64,000 nt of DNA, from assembly GCF_000337815.1 (NCBI RefSeq), contig NZ_AOLN01000004.1:62001-126000 (forward strand), given 5' to 3'. This DNA comes from Haloferax mucosum ATCC BAA-1512 (GTDB lineage: Archaea; Halobacteriota; Halobacteria; Halobacteriales; Haloferacaceae). Both the position numbers and the translations under genes were made by a program. Each line of letters begins with the position of its first letter. Positions within the stretch are counted from its first letter, which is position 1. Positions 8,873-17,867 of this stretch are shown piece after piece. The notes under the pieces are model-generated. The model was not told the origin of the DNA. It saw only the letters and a program-made list of their open reading frames with translations, and did not search any database.

Positions 8873-8930
8873 CTCCGTCAACTGACGTTGTAGCCTCCGC
8901 CAACTGATGCTGTAGCCTCCGTCAACTGAC
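8873..8930. repeat. Degenerate 22-nt tandem repeat in an intergenic spacer
   Basis: The 323-nt gap between the GT4 gene and the LolA-like gene holds no gene. It opens with about 2.7 copies of a 22-nt unit beginning CTCCGTCAACTGAC; units start at 8873, 8895 and 8917, with a few substitutions. The rest of the gap is pyrimidine-rich with looser repeats of the type TCTGTTCTCC. No repeat is long or even enough for CRISPR. Confidence 0.7.
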
Positions 8931-9164
8931 ACCCACGCTCGTTTTTGCACTACTCTCGTATTCCCATCTGTTCTCCTCACCCGCTTTTGTAACCCGCGTC
9001 TGTTCTCCCTATCACCCCTGTAACCCTCATCTGCTTACCCTCGTTTCCTCTTACAATCGCTCGATTTGAGTTCGACGCGGCCGAGCCGTTTGCTTCGGAC
9101 TAGCAGTGTTTAACTTGTGTCGGTGTCTCGAACGAGTTGAAACGCCACTTACGCCCTCGCTCGT

Positions 9165-10364
9165 ATGACAAATCGCTCCCTCCCACTCGACCGACGAACG
9201 CTCGTTGTCCTCTTCGTTCTCGGAGCCGCGGTACCAGCTTTGCTCCTTGCGACGGGGACAGTTGTAACCGACAGCGGCCCGGCAGTCGATGCGAACGTGA
9301 GCGAGCGCTACCGCTCGACCGACGCGCTCAACGCGACGCAAACGGTCACGATACGCCACAACGGAACGACGATGTCTCGGAACGTCGCCGACGTGACGCT
9401 CGCCCCGGGAACCGACAAAAAACGGGTTCGGTTCCACGAGGGGACGACGCGACGCTACAAACTACAGGTCTCGAACGGTTCGATGGTCTGGCTCCACGAC
9501 GCCGACCAGCGCTCCGTCACGGCTATCGACCTGACTCGCCCACCGAACGGGTCCGCATCCGGGTCGGCGATGGCCGGGCGGCTCCAACGACTCGTCACGG
9601 CGGCAGGTCTGACGGATGGGGACGGGCGACCACAGGCCCCGGACGTGGCACCGCTCCCGGTCGTTCCGCGACGCGGTGGTCCCTCTCCTGGAGCCGACGT
9701 TGACGGCGGATACGTCGTCGAGTACGTCGAGACCGATTCTGTCGGTGCCCGAGAGGCGTACGTGCTCGACGTTCGTCCCGCGACGAATCAAACCGAAGAC
9801 GGGTACCGACAGCGCCTCTGGCTCGATTCGGAGCGGTTCTACCCGCTTCGCAAACAGACCACGTGGACCCAAGACGGAACCCGACGGTCGATAACGACGA
9901 CGTACACGAACGTGACGTTCAATCCAGAGGTTCCGGCGGACACGTTCCGACCCGAAATCGGTCCTGAGACGACGGTCCAGCGCCCGGAGATCGCTGAGAC
10001 TCGGTGGTACCGGAGCACCGATTCGCTCGCGTCGCAGACATCGATTACGGTGCCGAGACCGACGCTCCCCCCCGAATTCGAATTGACCTACGCTACGCGG
10101 ACGACGGGACGAATCAGTAGCGTTGGACTTCGCTATGCGACTGCGGGGAAACAGCTCACGCTCTCGAAGTACAACAGGACCTACGCCACCGACCCCGAAG
10201 ACCGCGACCTGACTATCAATGACCGTCCAGCGACGCTCGACTACGGACCGACGACGTCGCTCTCGTGGACGTGTGAGGACTATCGGTACACGGTCCGCGG
10301 AACCGGCGTCGAGACCGAGCGGCTCGTCGAAGTCGGTCGGTCTCTCGGCTGTTCTGCCTCGTAA
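9165..10364 (+). CDS. Secreted LolA/MucB-like domain protein
   Basis: A 399-residue protein with one N-terminal membrane segment (LVVLFVLGAAVPALLLATG, about residues 14-32) and a long extracytoplasmic part rich in Thr and acidic residues. Stretches such as WLHDADQRSVTAIDL, QRLWLDSERFYPLRKQTTW and YTNVTFNPEVPADTF look like the half-barrel of outer-membrane lipoprotein carrier LolA and MucB/RseB, a fold also common on haloarchaeal surfaces. No lipobox Cys follows the segment, so it is probably a membrane-anchored surface protein. Function in haloarchaea is not established; several N-x-[ST] sites could be glycosylated. Confidence 0.65.
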   Translation: MTNRSLPLDRRTLVVLFVLGAAVPALLLATGTVVTDSGPAVDANVSERYRSTDALNATQTVTIRHNGTTMSRNVADVTLAPGTDKKRVRFHEGTTRRYKLQVSNGSMVWLHDADQRSVTAIDLTRPPNGSASGSAMAGRLQRLVTAAGLTDGDGRPQAPDVAPLPVVPRRGGPSPGADVDGGYVVEYVETDSVGAREAYVLDVRPATNQTEDGYRQRLWLDSERFYPLRKQTTWTQDGTRRSITTTYTNVTFNPEVPADTFRPEIGPETTVQRPEIAETRWYRSTDSLASQTSITVPRPTLPPEFELTYATRTTGRISSVGLRYATAGKQLTLSKYNRTYATDPEDRDLTINDRPATLDYGPTTSLSWTCEDYRYTVRGTGVETERLVEVGRSLGCSAS

Positions 10365-10671
10365 TCGAGGGCTGTTTCTGACTCGGAAACTCCGCCTACC
10401 CTTATATTATCCAACGGGTTCTCAGTCGAATTGCGATGGATGTCCACGGAGTAAACAGGTTGCTCGCCCGCACCTGTCGCCTCAACTCCTGTCCGTCGCC
10501 GATATCACGGGACTCATCGCGGTCTCCACTGACGTGTCATCAGCCCCTCCAAACACTCACCTCACTGCCGAACGATGCTATCTCCACTCCGCTTTCGGCT
10601 CCCCGCCACCGAATTACTGGCCCGGAAATGAGTCAGGCTTTTTATTCGGCTCGCGGTCGTCCAGTCGAAGC

Positions 10672-11043
10672 GTGAGTGAGGAACCGGAGCTGAGTGACAT
10701 TCTCGACATACTCAGCGATGAGTACGCCCGGGACATCCTCGCAGCAACAAGTGTCAAACCTATGTCCGCGCAACAACTCGCCAACCGGTGTGAGATGTCG
10801 AAGCCGACTGTGTACCGGCGGGTCGAACAATTGCAGGAGCACGATCTCATAGAGGAACAGACGAAGGTTCAAACGAGCGGTAACCACTACAAGGTCTACG
10901 CGGCCACGCTGTCCGGATTCTCACTCGAACTCGACGAGGGACGTTTCGAAGTCTCTGTGAGCCGAAGTCACGCCGAATCCTTCCCGGGGCAAGACGAGAG
11001 CGACACCGCAGACCGGTTCAAGAAGATGTGGGAGCACCTCTGA
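10672..11043 (+). CDS. Winged helix-turn-helix regulator paired with DUF7521
   Basis: A 123-residue ArsR-like winged-helix protein. LSDEYARDILAAT (helix 1-2), QLANRCEMSKPTVYRRVEQLQEHDLI (recognition helix) and EEQTKVQTSGNHYKVYAATL (wing) are clear. I chose the GTG at 10672, which gives VSEEPELSDILDIL; the upstream open frame is long but carries no family sequence. The next gene begins one base after the stop. In haloarchaea such regulators are often found beside DUF7521 membrane proteins; the signal sensed is not known. Confidence 0.8.
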   Translation: MSEEPELSDILDILSDEYARDILAATSVKPMSAQQLANRCEMSKPTVYRRVEQLQEHDLIEEQTKVQTSGNHYKVYAATLSGFSLELDEGRFEVSVSRSHAESFPGQDESDTADRFKKMWEHL

Positions 11044-11044
11044 G

Positions 11045-11356
11045 ATGGTCGGACTCTCCGCGCTTGTCGATTGGCTCATCATCGCGCTTGCCTTCGGCTC
11101 GACGCTCGTCGGCGGCTACGTCGGCTACCAGGCGTACCGCGGCTACCGCCGCCACGACAGCAGAACCATGCGAGCGCTGTCGCTCGGGTTATTCCTCCTA
11201 ACGACAATCGCGTTCAGCGTCGCCTTCGTCGGTTCACTGCTCCTCCGAGAGGGCTACATCGGACTGCGCTATCAGCGTCCGTTGACACTTGTTACCCGGA
11301 TGTTCCAGTTCTCGGGCGTCCTTCTCATCGCGTACTCGCTCCACTCACGGAAGTAA
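11045..11356 (+). CDS. DUF7521 family small membrane protein
   Basis: A 103-residue protein with three hydrophobic segments (about residues 7-29, 42-64 and 80-100) separated by the basic loop GYRRHDSRTMRA and the motif LLREGYIGLRY. It starts directly after the stop of the winged-helix gene, so the pair is transcriptionally and probably translationally coupled. The recurrent pairing suggests a membrane partner that modulates or reports to the regulator. This is inference; no function is known for the family. Confidence 0.75.
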   Translation: MVGLSALVDWLIIALAFGSTLVGGYVGYQAYRGYRRHDSRTMRALSLGLFLLTTIAFSVAFVGSLLLREGYIGLRYQRPLTLVTRMFQFSGVLLIAYSLHSRK

Positions 11357-11590
11357 GCCGCTCCCGCGAACACCTCGTTCTGGCACGTCGGTTCCGAATT
11401 TTGTCGAACTCCGCCGCCACCGCGGCTGTCGGTGTCACTGCGATTGCGATTGCTACTGCCGTCCTGTCACTGCGGTTGCCACTGCCGGCGCGACTGCAAC
11501 TACCACCACTGCCGCTGTCACGGTCACTATCACTACCACCACCCCCGCTGTCCAGATGCTCACTTTCGAAACGGTGGTAGCGCGCCGGAG

Positions 11591-13483
11591 TCAGTCAGCG
11601 GTCTGGGTGGCGTCTTCGGCTGGATGCGACACGGCGTCGTCGGTAGCTTCTGTTTTTCTCTGTCTCTCCTCGCGGTCGATGTACTTTCGAACCCATAGTT
11701 CGCCGGTGATAATCCCCGAGATGGCGCTCATATGCTCGCCTTCGCCGGTCAGTTGTTCGCGTTGGAGACGGCGGACCTCGTCGGCATCGAAGTACGGTCG
11801 CTCGCACGCGGAGTCGAGCAGGTCGTCGATGCGCTCGCGGAGCGCGCGGTTCTGGCGGTACCACTCTCCGACCATCGACCGGCCGCCGTAGGTGTGCACG
11901 TCGCCGACGACGCGCTCGCGGAGGCGGTCGATGGAGGTTCCGAGGACGAACCCGGCGGCGTGTTGCCACATCGGACGCGCCGGTGGGACCTTGGTCCGTT
12001 CGTAGGGGATGTCAGACAGTCGGTCGTCGAGTCGTCGCATCAGTTCGACTTTCGGGAAGGCGGTCCCCGCCGGAATCTTCCCGTTCGTGAACGGAATCGA
12101 GCCGACGCGATGCGAAAGCGGCATTCGGGTGACCGCTCTGAGGAACGCGGTGTCGCTGAAGGGGACGCGCGTCCCGGCTTGGCTCTCGGCGATGGGGTTG
12201 CTCGCAAAGTCGCATCGCGGGAAGTAGTTGCGGTAGTAACAGTCCATCGCGGTGCTGTAGAGGTCCGGTTGGTTGCTTTTCAGCACTTCCTCGCGGTAGG
12301 TCGTCATCGGATCGAACTCCGTTCGGAGGAGTGTGCGCGCTTCGTCCACGTCGATTCGGTGTTTCGCGCGGTAGAGCGCCGCCTCGGGTGAGTCGCTCAT
12401 TTCGACGGCGGCCCGCCCGATGCCGTCGCCCATCATCCCACCCTGCCCGCATCCCTCGATAATGATGTCGGGGACGTCGGGGATGTTGAACACCGCCGAG
12501 AGGTTGACGAACGTGGACAGACCGACCATCCCGCTCGTCAGCTGAACCGATTCGTCGAGTGCGTCCACGAGACGGTTCGAATCTAACACGACGCGTTCGT
12601 TTTCGATGCCGAGCACGTCCGAGACGCGGGCGGCAAGTTCGAGGTTGCTCCCGTTTGCGGGGTTCGAATCGTAGGTGTAGGTCGTGATATCGTGGTAGTG
12701 ACTGAGTTCTGCCGCCATCGATCGACTGTCGAGACCGCCGGAGAGCCACAGCCCGATATCGCCGTCTACGGTGTCGGCCATGTCGGCGATGACAGCCCGG
12801 TACGCGTCGGTCAGGTCGTCGAGATAGGAGTCGTCGGCGCTCTGTTCGAACGTATGGTCCCAGTACGACTCGATTTCGTAGCCTGAGCCGGACTCGTATT
12901 CGAGGACCGACCCGGACGGGAGGAAGTTGACACCCTGTACGAGCGTCTTTTCGCCCCAGACGTGGCCGATCATCAGGAGGTCACTGACGGCGCGCTCGTC
13001 AACCTGCGGGTCGTCGAAAAGCGAGGTGAGCGCGCCGACTTCGGTTCCGAACGCGAACGGAACGGCGGAGTCGCCGGGTTCGTCGCCGCCGGAATCGACG
13101 TAGAAACACTGTCGCGTTCCGAGTTTGTCGCTGGCGACGACGACGCGGTCGGCGTCACCGTCGATGGCGACGATGAGGAACGTGCCGTCGAGGTCGGCCA
13201 AAAGCGCGTGTGGGTCGTCAAGCAGGCGCTCGAACAGCCTCTTGGTATCGAGTCCGCGTTCGTCGCGGTTCGTGACCACGCCGTAGATGGCTCCGACGCG
13301 TGAGCCGTCTTCGTCCTCCCAAATCGTACAGCCGTTGGGGTCTTTCGCCCCGTGGTGGAGAATTGAAATGCCGAAGCCGTCGGTCGAGAGCGTCGCCGAT
13401 TCGTACCACGCTTCGCGGTGGAGTTCGGCGGCGCACAGTTCGAGGTCGGTGCCGTCGAGTTCGCCGCCGACGAACCCAGTCAT
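11591..13483 (-). CDS. Asparagine synthase-related protein lacking the catalytic Cys
   Basis: A 630-residue relative of glutamine-dependent asparagine synthetase. The N-terminal half (about 1-210) resembles the class II glutaminase domain but begins MTGFVGG, so Cys2, the glutaminase nucleophile, is replaced by Thr. The synthetase domain is well formed with LWLSGGLDSRSM (ATP-pyrophosphatase loop SGGLDS at 248-253). Relatives in polysaccharide clusters amidate uronic acids or modify glycans. With uronic-acid genes near, conversion of a carboxylate to a carboxamide is plausible. Ammonia might come from solution, or the N-terminal Thr might serve as nucleophile as in other Ntn hydrolases. The gene is convergent with DUF7521 and divergent from the large membrane protein. 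Confidence 0.82.
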   Translation of the reverse strand: MTGFVGGELDGTDLELCAAELHREAWYESATLSTDGFGISILHHGAKDPNGCTIWEDEDGSRVGAIYGVVTNRDERGLDTKRLFERLLDDPHALLADLDGTFLIVAIDGDADRVVVASDKLGTRQCFYVDSGGDEPGDSAVPFAFGTEVGALTSLFDDPQVDERAVSDLLMIGHVWGEKTLVQGVNFLPSGSVLEYESGSGYEIESYWDHTFEQSADDSYLDDLTDAYRAVIADMADTVDGDIGLWLSGGLDSRSMAAELSHYHDITTYTYDSNPANGSNLELAARVSDVLGIENERVVLDSNRLVDALDESVQLTSGMVGLSTFVNLSAVFNIPDVPDIIIEGCGQGGMMGDGIGRAAVEMSDSPEAALYRAKHRIDVDEARTLLRTEFDPMTTYREEVLKSNQPDLYSTAMDCYYRNYFPRCDFASNPIAESQAGTRVPFSDTAFLRAVTRMPLSHRVGSIPFTNGKIPAGTAFPKVELMRRLDDRLSDIPYERTKVPPARPMWQHAAGFVLGTSIDRLRERVVGDVHTYGGRSMVGEWYRQNRALRERIDDLLDSACERPYFDADEVRRLQREQLTGEGEHMSAISGIITGELWVRKYIDREERQRKTEATDDAVSHPAEDATQTAD

Positions 13484-13570
13484 GAGTGACGCCCGCCGTG
13501 GGTTCGTTCACCGGGGCGCGCTGTGACTACTGTGAGTGACATCGGTACCGAGTATCCGCTTGCGTCGGGT

Positions 13571-13578
13571 TTTGTTAT
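13571..13578 (-). promoter_or_regulatory. ATAACAAA element upstream of the asparagine-synthase-like gene
   Basis: The minus strand reads GTGATAACAAAACCCG here, 88 nt before the ATG at 13483. It matches the octamer at 5570, 6358 and 13861. Position is further upstream than a leaderless TATA box would be, so either a leader of about 60 nt or a regulator site is possible. Confidence 0.28.
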
Positions 13579-13662
13579 CACGCGACTATACCCGCCGACG
13601 CGGCTGAGACCGACCGTAGAACACGTTTTCGTGACCTCCAGTCGATTTCGTAGTCTCTTCAT

Positions 13663-13733
13663 TCTCGCAGTCTCTCACCACTCTCGTGGCCTCCAACCAC
13701 TCTCGCAGTCTCTCGCCACTCTCGTAGCCCCGT
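13663..13733. repeat. Degenerate 38-nt tandem repeat
   Basis: Two adjoining copies of a 38-nt unit starting TCTCGCAGTCTCTC lie at 13663 and 13701, with a weaker partial copy before them. The 411-nt spacer 13484-13894 between the divergent asparagine-synthase-like and membrane-protein genes otherwise holds only the promoter-like octamers. The unit differs from those at 8873, 27733 and 45258. Confidence 0.6.
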
Positions 13734-13860
13734 TCCGCGAGTTCGGCCAGCTGAAACGAATCTGTTCGATGGTCGGTGTCTTCGAACTCCAATTTTTCAA
13801 TCGTCGGCTCCGACGCGGCGTCACCTCCGTTTCTCACCCTTCGAACTGATTACATTCTCA

Positions 13861-13868
13861 ATAACAAA
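13861..13868 (+). promoter_or_regulatory. ATAACAAA promoter-like element before the membrane protein gene
   Basis: CTCAATAACAAACTACGCTA begins at 13857, placing the AT core 27-34 nt before the ATG at 13895. This is the spacing of a TATA element feeding a leaderless or nearly leaderless transcript. A close copy (CTCAATAACAACACGCTAG, minus strand) precedes the DUF1616 gene with almost the same spacing. Confidence 0.45.
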
Positions 13869-13894
13869 CTACGCTACTCGCCTTCTCTCACCAG

Positions 13895-15685
13895 ATGAAG
13901 CAACGTGATTCGCGGCTCGTGAGGTCGCTCCTCCTCGTTGGGTTCCTCGCGGTCGCCGTCGGTATCCTCGTCGCACGCGCGTCGCCAGCGAATCGCTACG
14001 AGGTTTCGCTGTACCAATCGACGCCGCTCGTTTTCTGGGTCGGCGTGAGTATTGCGATACTGGCGTCGCTCGTCGTCGTCGTCTTCGCGTTGAAGAGCCG
14101 GTTCGCACTCGCCGGGGTGGCACTCGCCGGGCTTAGTATCGCGTCGGTCTCGGCGCTTCCGCTCGTCCGCCGGTACTATTTCTACGGCTTCAACGACTCG
14201 CTGACGCATCTCGGGTGGGCGAAGTCGCTCGTCGCCGGGACGCTGACGCCGTTCGAAATCGTCTATCCGAGCGGCCACATCACCGCCGGAATGTTCAGTT
14301 CGGTCCTTGGTCTCGACGTCGCCACGTCGATGATGCTCGTCGTCTTTTTCCTCTCGCTCGTCTACCTCGTGTTCGTTCCGCTCACCGTCTCGCTCGTGGT
14401 TCCGAACCGAAAAGCCGTCATCATCGCGGCCTTCTCCGGCCTGCTGTTTCTCCCGGTGAACCTCAACGGCTTCAAACTCATGTTCTTTCCCTACTCGCTC
14501 GCGTCGTTTCTCGGCGTGGTGCTCCTCTATCTCTTCTTCAAACACCAGTTCTCGGCGACTGACGAAATCGCGTCGCGGTGGCGACGACACGTCACTCCGA
14601 TCTCCGTGCTGTTCGTCGTCGGTACGATTGCGATGGTTTCCTACCACCTCCAGGTCGCCGTCAACTTCCTCATCCTGTTCGTCGTCGCCGCCGTCATTCA
14701 GTTCGTCCAGCGCCGACGCAAGGCACCCGACGTTTCGGCACAACGCCCCGTCTATGGACTGACGTTCGTGTTCGCCGTGGCGTTCGTCTACTGGTTTACG
14801 CAGTACACGGTCGGCGTTTCGACCGGCGGGCTGTTCATCGACGGCGTGATTGGTATCCTCTCCGGCGAGTCAGCGGCGGGGTCGGCCATCACCCAACGCA
14901 CCGGTTCGGTGACCGCCGTCGGCGGCGGGATTCTCGACGTGTTCGTCAAACTCTTCCTCGTGAACGCGATTTACGTTGCGGTGACGTTCGCCGTCTTCCT
15001 CGGCGTCCTCCTCGGGTGGTTCCGCGACCTGCCCCCGCGCGGGCGGACTATCCTTCGGACGCTGACGTTCAGCCTCGTCGTGTTGGTGCCGTACTTCTTC
15101 GCGCACCTGCTCGGCGACATCTCGGAGACGAATTTCTTCTTCCGGCACGTCGGGTTTGCGATGATTCTGGCGACGATTGTCGGCAGTGTGGGGCTGTTCT
15201 ACGCGTTCGAACGGCTCGCCGACAGCGAGTACCGGACGCCACTCAGGAACGGCGCGCCCCTCGCGGCGGCGCTCGTCATCGGGCTTTCGCTGATGGTCAT
15301 GTTCCCGTCGCCCTACATCTACCTCCCGTCGAATCACGTGCCGCAACAGCAGATGCAGGCGTACGACAGCGCGTTCGAGCTGTCAGACGAAGATATCCGG
15401 TTTGTCGGCATCCGCGGGAATCCCGACCGATATGCCGAGGCGCTTCCAGACAGACCGACGCCCGCGCTCGGCTTTACGACCCCCGACGAGACGCTTTCGG
15501 ACTTGCCGAGTTACTACGACGGACCGCGGTATCTGATGGTATCTGAGACGGACCACGAACGAGAAGTCGTCGCCTACAGAGAACTGCGGTATTCGGAGCG
15601 GAACCTCACCGCCGTTCGAGACCAACCGAACGTCAACCGAATCATGTCGAACGGTGCGTCCGACCTCTACTACGTGGTCGGGTGA
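13895..15685 (+). CDS. Large polytopic membrane protein, candidate GT-C enzyme or polymerase
   Basis: A 596-residue protein with about 12 to 14 membrane segments spread over residues 8-480, then a soluble C-terminal domain of roughly 115 residues. The first large external loop contains YYFYGFNDSLTHLGWAKSL, an aromatic-acidic loop such as GT-C glycosyltransferases use to bind lipid-phosphate sugars. It stands 219 nt before a Wzx flippase, as Wzy polymerases or ligases often do. I cannot name a precise family. A second protein of the same general design is at 24339-26585. Glycosyl transfer or polymerisation on the outer face of the membrane is inference from topology and context. Confidence 0.7.
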   Translation: MKQRDSRLVRSLLLVGFLAVAVGILVARASPANRYEVSLYQSTPLVFWVGVSIAILASLVVVVFALKSRFALAGVALAGLSIASVSALPLVRRYYFYGFNDSLTHLGWAKSLVAGTLTPFEIVYPSGHITAGMFSSVLGLDVATSMMLVVFFLSLVYLVFVPLTVSLVVPNRKAVIIAAFSGLLFLPVNLNGFKLMFFPYSLASFLGVVLLYLFFKHQFSATDEIASRWRRHVTPISVLFVVGTIAMVSYHLQVAVNFLILFVVAAVIQFVQRRRKAPDVSAQRPVYGLTFVFAVAFVYWFTQYTVGVSTGGLFIDGVIGILSGESAAGSAITQRTGSVTAVGGGILDVFVKLFLVNAIYVAVTFAVFLGVLLGWFRDLPPRGRTILRTLTFSLVVLVPYFFAHLLGDISETNFFFRHVGFAMILATIVGSVGLFYAFERLADSEYRTPLRNGAPLAAALVIGLSLMVMFPSPYIYLPSNHVPQQQMQAYDSAFELSDEDIRFVGIRGNPDRYAEALPDRPTPALGFTTPDETLSDLPSYYDGPRYLMVSETDHEREVVAYRELRYSERNLTAVRDQPNVNRIMSNGASDLYYVVG

Positions 15686-15904
15686 GCTGTGACGACTGAC
15701 GAACCACGAGCAGAGAGACGACCACTTTCCGGGGCGAGACGCAACTGGTGACGTCACTCACAAAACCCGCAACGCGACTCTTCAGAGTGCTCGCACTCGG
15801 TAGCCGGTCAATAATTAATCACCTCGTGAGCGGATGTGTAGCCGACGTGGTACAGTGGGTGAACGCGCAACACCGCCTCGACGGCGGCCCAACGGAGGTC
15901 TCAC

Positions 15905-17419
15905 ATGATTGATAAACTTCGGTCGTTGATTCGAACGCTCAAGCGCCGTCTCGTTCCCAGTGACGGCGACCTCACGGAGCGAACGGTCAAAAGCGGCATG
16001 TGGGTCTCGGCGATGAACGTCCTCGACCGTGTGCTGAAAGTGGTCATGTTCATCGTCCTCGCCCGGTTGCTTGGTCCCGAAGCCATCGGTCTGATGGGTA
16101 TCGCGCTTCTCACGATTTCGGCGCTTCTGAGCCTTACGAACCTCGGCATCGACGCCGCACTCATCCAGCGACTCGACGACGACGTCGACGAGTACCTGAA
16201 CACGATGTTCTCCTTGGAGATTCTTCGCGGGCTATTGATGAGCTCGGTTCTCTATCTGTCCGCGCCCTCGCTCGCCTCGCTGTTCGGCGAACCCGCGGCC
16301 CGAGACCTGATTCGCGCCATCGCGTTGGTTCCCATCTTCCTCGGCCTGCGGAATCCGGCGATGGTCTACTTCAAAAAGGAACTCGAATTCCACAAGGAGT
16401 TCACCTATCGAGTCAGCGGGACGACGGCCTACGTCGTTGTCGCGCTCGGTTACGCCGCCATCAGTCCGACCGTGTGGGCGCTCATCTTCGGCTATCTGGC
16501 CGACGCCAGCGTCCGCGCGCTGAGTACCTATGCGCTTCACTCGTACCGTCCGTGGCCATCTCTGAACCGCGAGTACGCCGCAGAACTCATCGGCTACGGA
16601 AAGTGGATAACTGGCTCGTCTATCGTCGAGTTCCTCTACGGACAAGGTGACGACGCGGTCGTCGGATGGCTCTTGACGGCGACCTCGCTCGGTTACTACC
16701 AACTCGCGTATCGCATCTCGAACGCGCCAGCGACTGAAATCGCCGTCGTCGTGTCGAGCGTGATGTTCTCGACGTACTCGAAACTACAAGAGGAACAACG
16801 CGCCCTCAGAGAGGCGTTTTTCAGCGCGTTCCGACTGACTGCCTTCGTCGCCTTGCCGATGTCCGTCGGCATCTACCTCGTCGCGCCGTCGTTCGTCGGC
16901 GCGTTCCTCGGGTCGGCGTGGCTCCCGATGGTGGCAACGATGCAGATACTCGTCGCTTACGGACTGTTCCGAACGCTCTTTGCGACGTTCAACCCCGTCT
17001 GGAGAGCCGTCGGCCGCCCCGATATACAGACCAAACTCGGCGGTCTCAGAGTCGCGCTCTTGGCGATTATCGTGATTCCGATGACTCTCTCTTTCGGCAT
17101 CGAGGGGACCGCCCTCGCCGTCACCGGCATTCTGGCGTTCCCGATGCTCCCGCTCTACGCGCGCGAGATGAAGAAGACGCTCGGAACGTCCTACGCCCGG
17201 TTCTTCCGCGAACTCTCGTATCCCACGTTGGCGACGGGTGTGATGGCGATCGCGGTGCTCGCAGTCCAAAACCGGGTCGGCTCACCGCTCGCCGAGTTCG
17301 GACTGCTGGTTGCGACGGGCGTCGTCGCCTACGTCGTCAGCGCGGCGTCGTTGATGAGGCTGTTCGACTGGCGGGTCAAACAGAACCTCCGGGAACTCGT
17401 CTCGGTCATGTCGAAGTAG
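15905..17419 (+). CDS. Wzx-type oligosaccharide flippase (MOP superfamily)
   Basis: A 504-residue polytopic protein of the polysaccharide transporter branch of the MOP exporters, with about 14 helices. Typical stretches are TVKSGMWVSAMNVLDRVLKVVMFIVLARLLGP at the N-terminus, NLGIDAALIQR, GYGKWITGSSIVEFLYGQGDD near the middle and LPMSVGIYLVAPSFVGAFLG. It would move lipid-linked sugar units across the cytoplasmic membrane. A GAGGT sequence about 6 nt before the ATG could serve as a ribosome-binding site. A second flippase on the other strand lies at 27776-29212; the two are only distantly alike, suggesting different substrates. Confidence 0.88.
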   Translation: MIDKLRSLIRTLKRRLVPSDGDLTERTVKSGMWVSAMNVLDRVLKVVMFIVLARLLGPEAIGLMGIALLTISALLSLTNLGIDAALIQRLDDDVDEYLNTMFSLEILRGLLMSSVLYLSAPSLASLFGEPAARDLIRAIALVPIFLGLRNPAMVYFKKELEFHKEFTYRVSGTTAYVVVALGYAAISPTVWALIFGYLADASVRALSTYALHSYRPWPSLNREYAAELIGYGKWITGSSIVEFLYGQGDDAVVGWLLTATSLGYYQLAYRISNAPATEIAVVVSSVMFSTYSKLQEEQRALREAFFSAFRLTAFVALPMSVGIYLVAPSFVGAFLGSAWLPMVATMQILVAYGLFRTLFATFNPVWRAVGRPDIQTKLGGLRVALLAIIVIPMTLSFGIEGTALAVTGILAFPMLPLYAREMKKTLGTSYARFFRELSYPTLATGVMAIAVLAVQNRVGSPLAEFGLLVATGVVAYVVSAASLMRLFDWRVKQNLRELVSVMSK

Positions 17420-17867
17420 TCTCATTTTGGGTTCACCACCGAGAGAACTCGCTTGATTCGAGTGACCATCATTGATAACTGAACATTTTTGCTGAATAAA
17501 ATATAGTATCTCTCCTTCGTTAATGTTGATGTTCTGAAACGAATCTTCCCGCAAGGTTCGGTGGAGGATTAATTACCATTTCACGAGTAGATTATTTCCA
17601 CCGCTCGGCTCACTCTAAATCGGAAACTAACCCGTTAGAGTCGCTCGATTTTTCGGTTCAGTGTGGATTAAGATGTTATTTTAGCGCACCGAGAGAGCCA
17701 GCTATTCATATTTAGTTTATATTTGATCTGAAGAAAACAAGGTGTGGTTTTGGTACACAACTGGTATGTAACTGGCCGCTATCCGAACCAATCCCGTAGG
17801 TAATCGAATCTAATTTGCGTATACCTCGCAATAATGATTATCTTGTTAACGAGGGCTTTTCTCCAAC
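17420..17867. other. AT-rich intergenic spacer
   Basis: This 448-nt stretch has no gene-like reading frame and is clearly richer in A and T than its surroundings (for example TTAGTTTATATTTGATC near 17720). It lies directly before the beta-helix gene and should hold that gene's promoter. Similar AT-rich spacers precede the large GH16 gene (39764-40230) and flank the exported-protein genes, so they may mark insertion points or silenced, strongly regulated promoters. Confidence 0.5.

Noticed and set aside
8873-8930. CRISPR-like repeats
   Set aside because: Units adjoin directly without unique spacers and are degenerate, so this is a simple tandem repeat.
10219-10671. Upstream extension of the winged-helix regulator frame
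   Set aside because: Overlaps the preceding gene and has no fold; the GTG at 10672 directly precedes the conserved domain.
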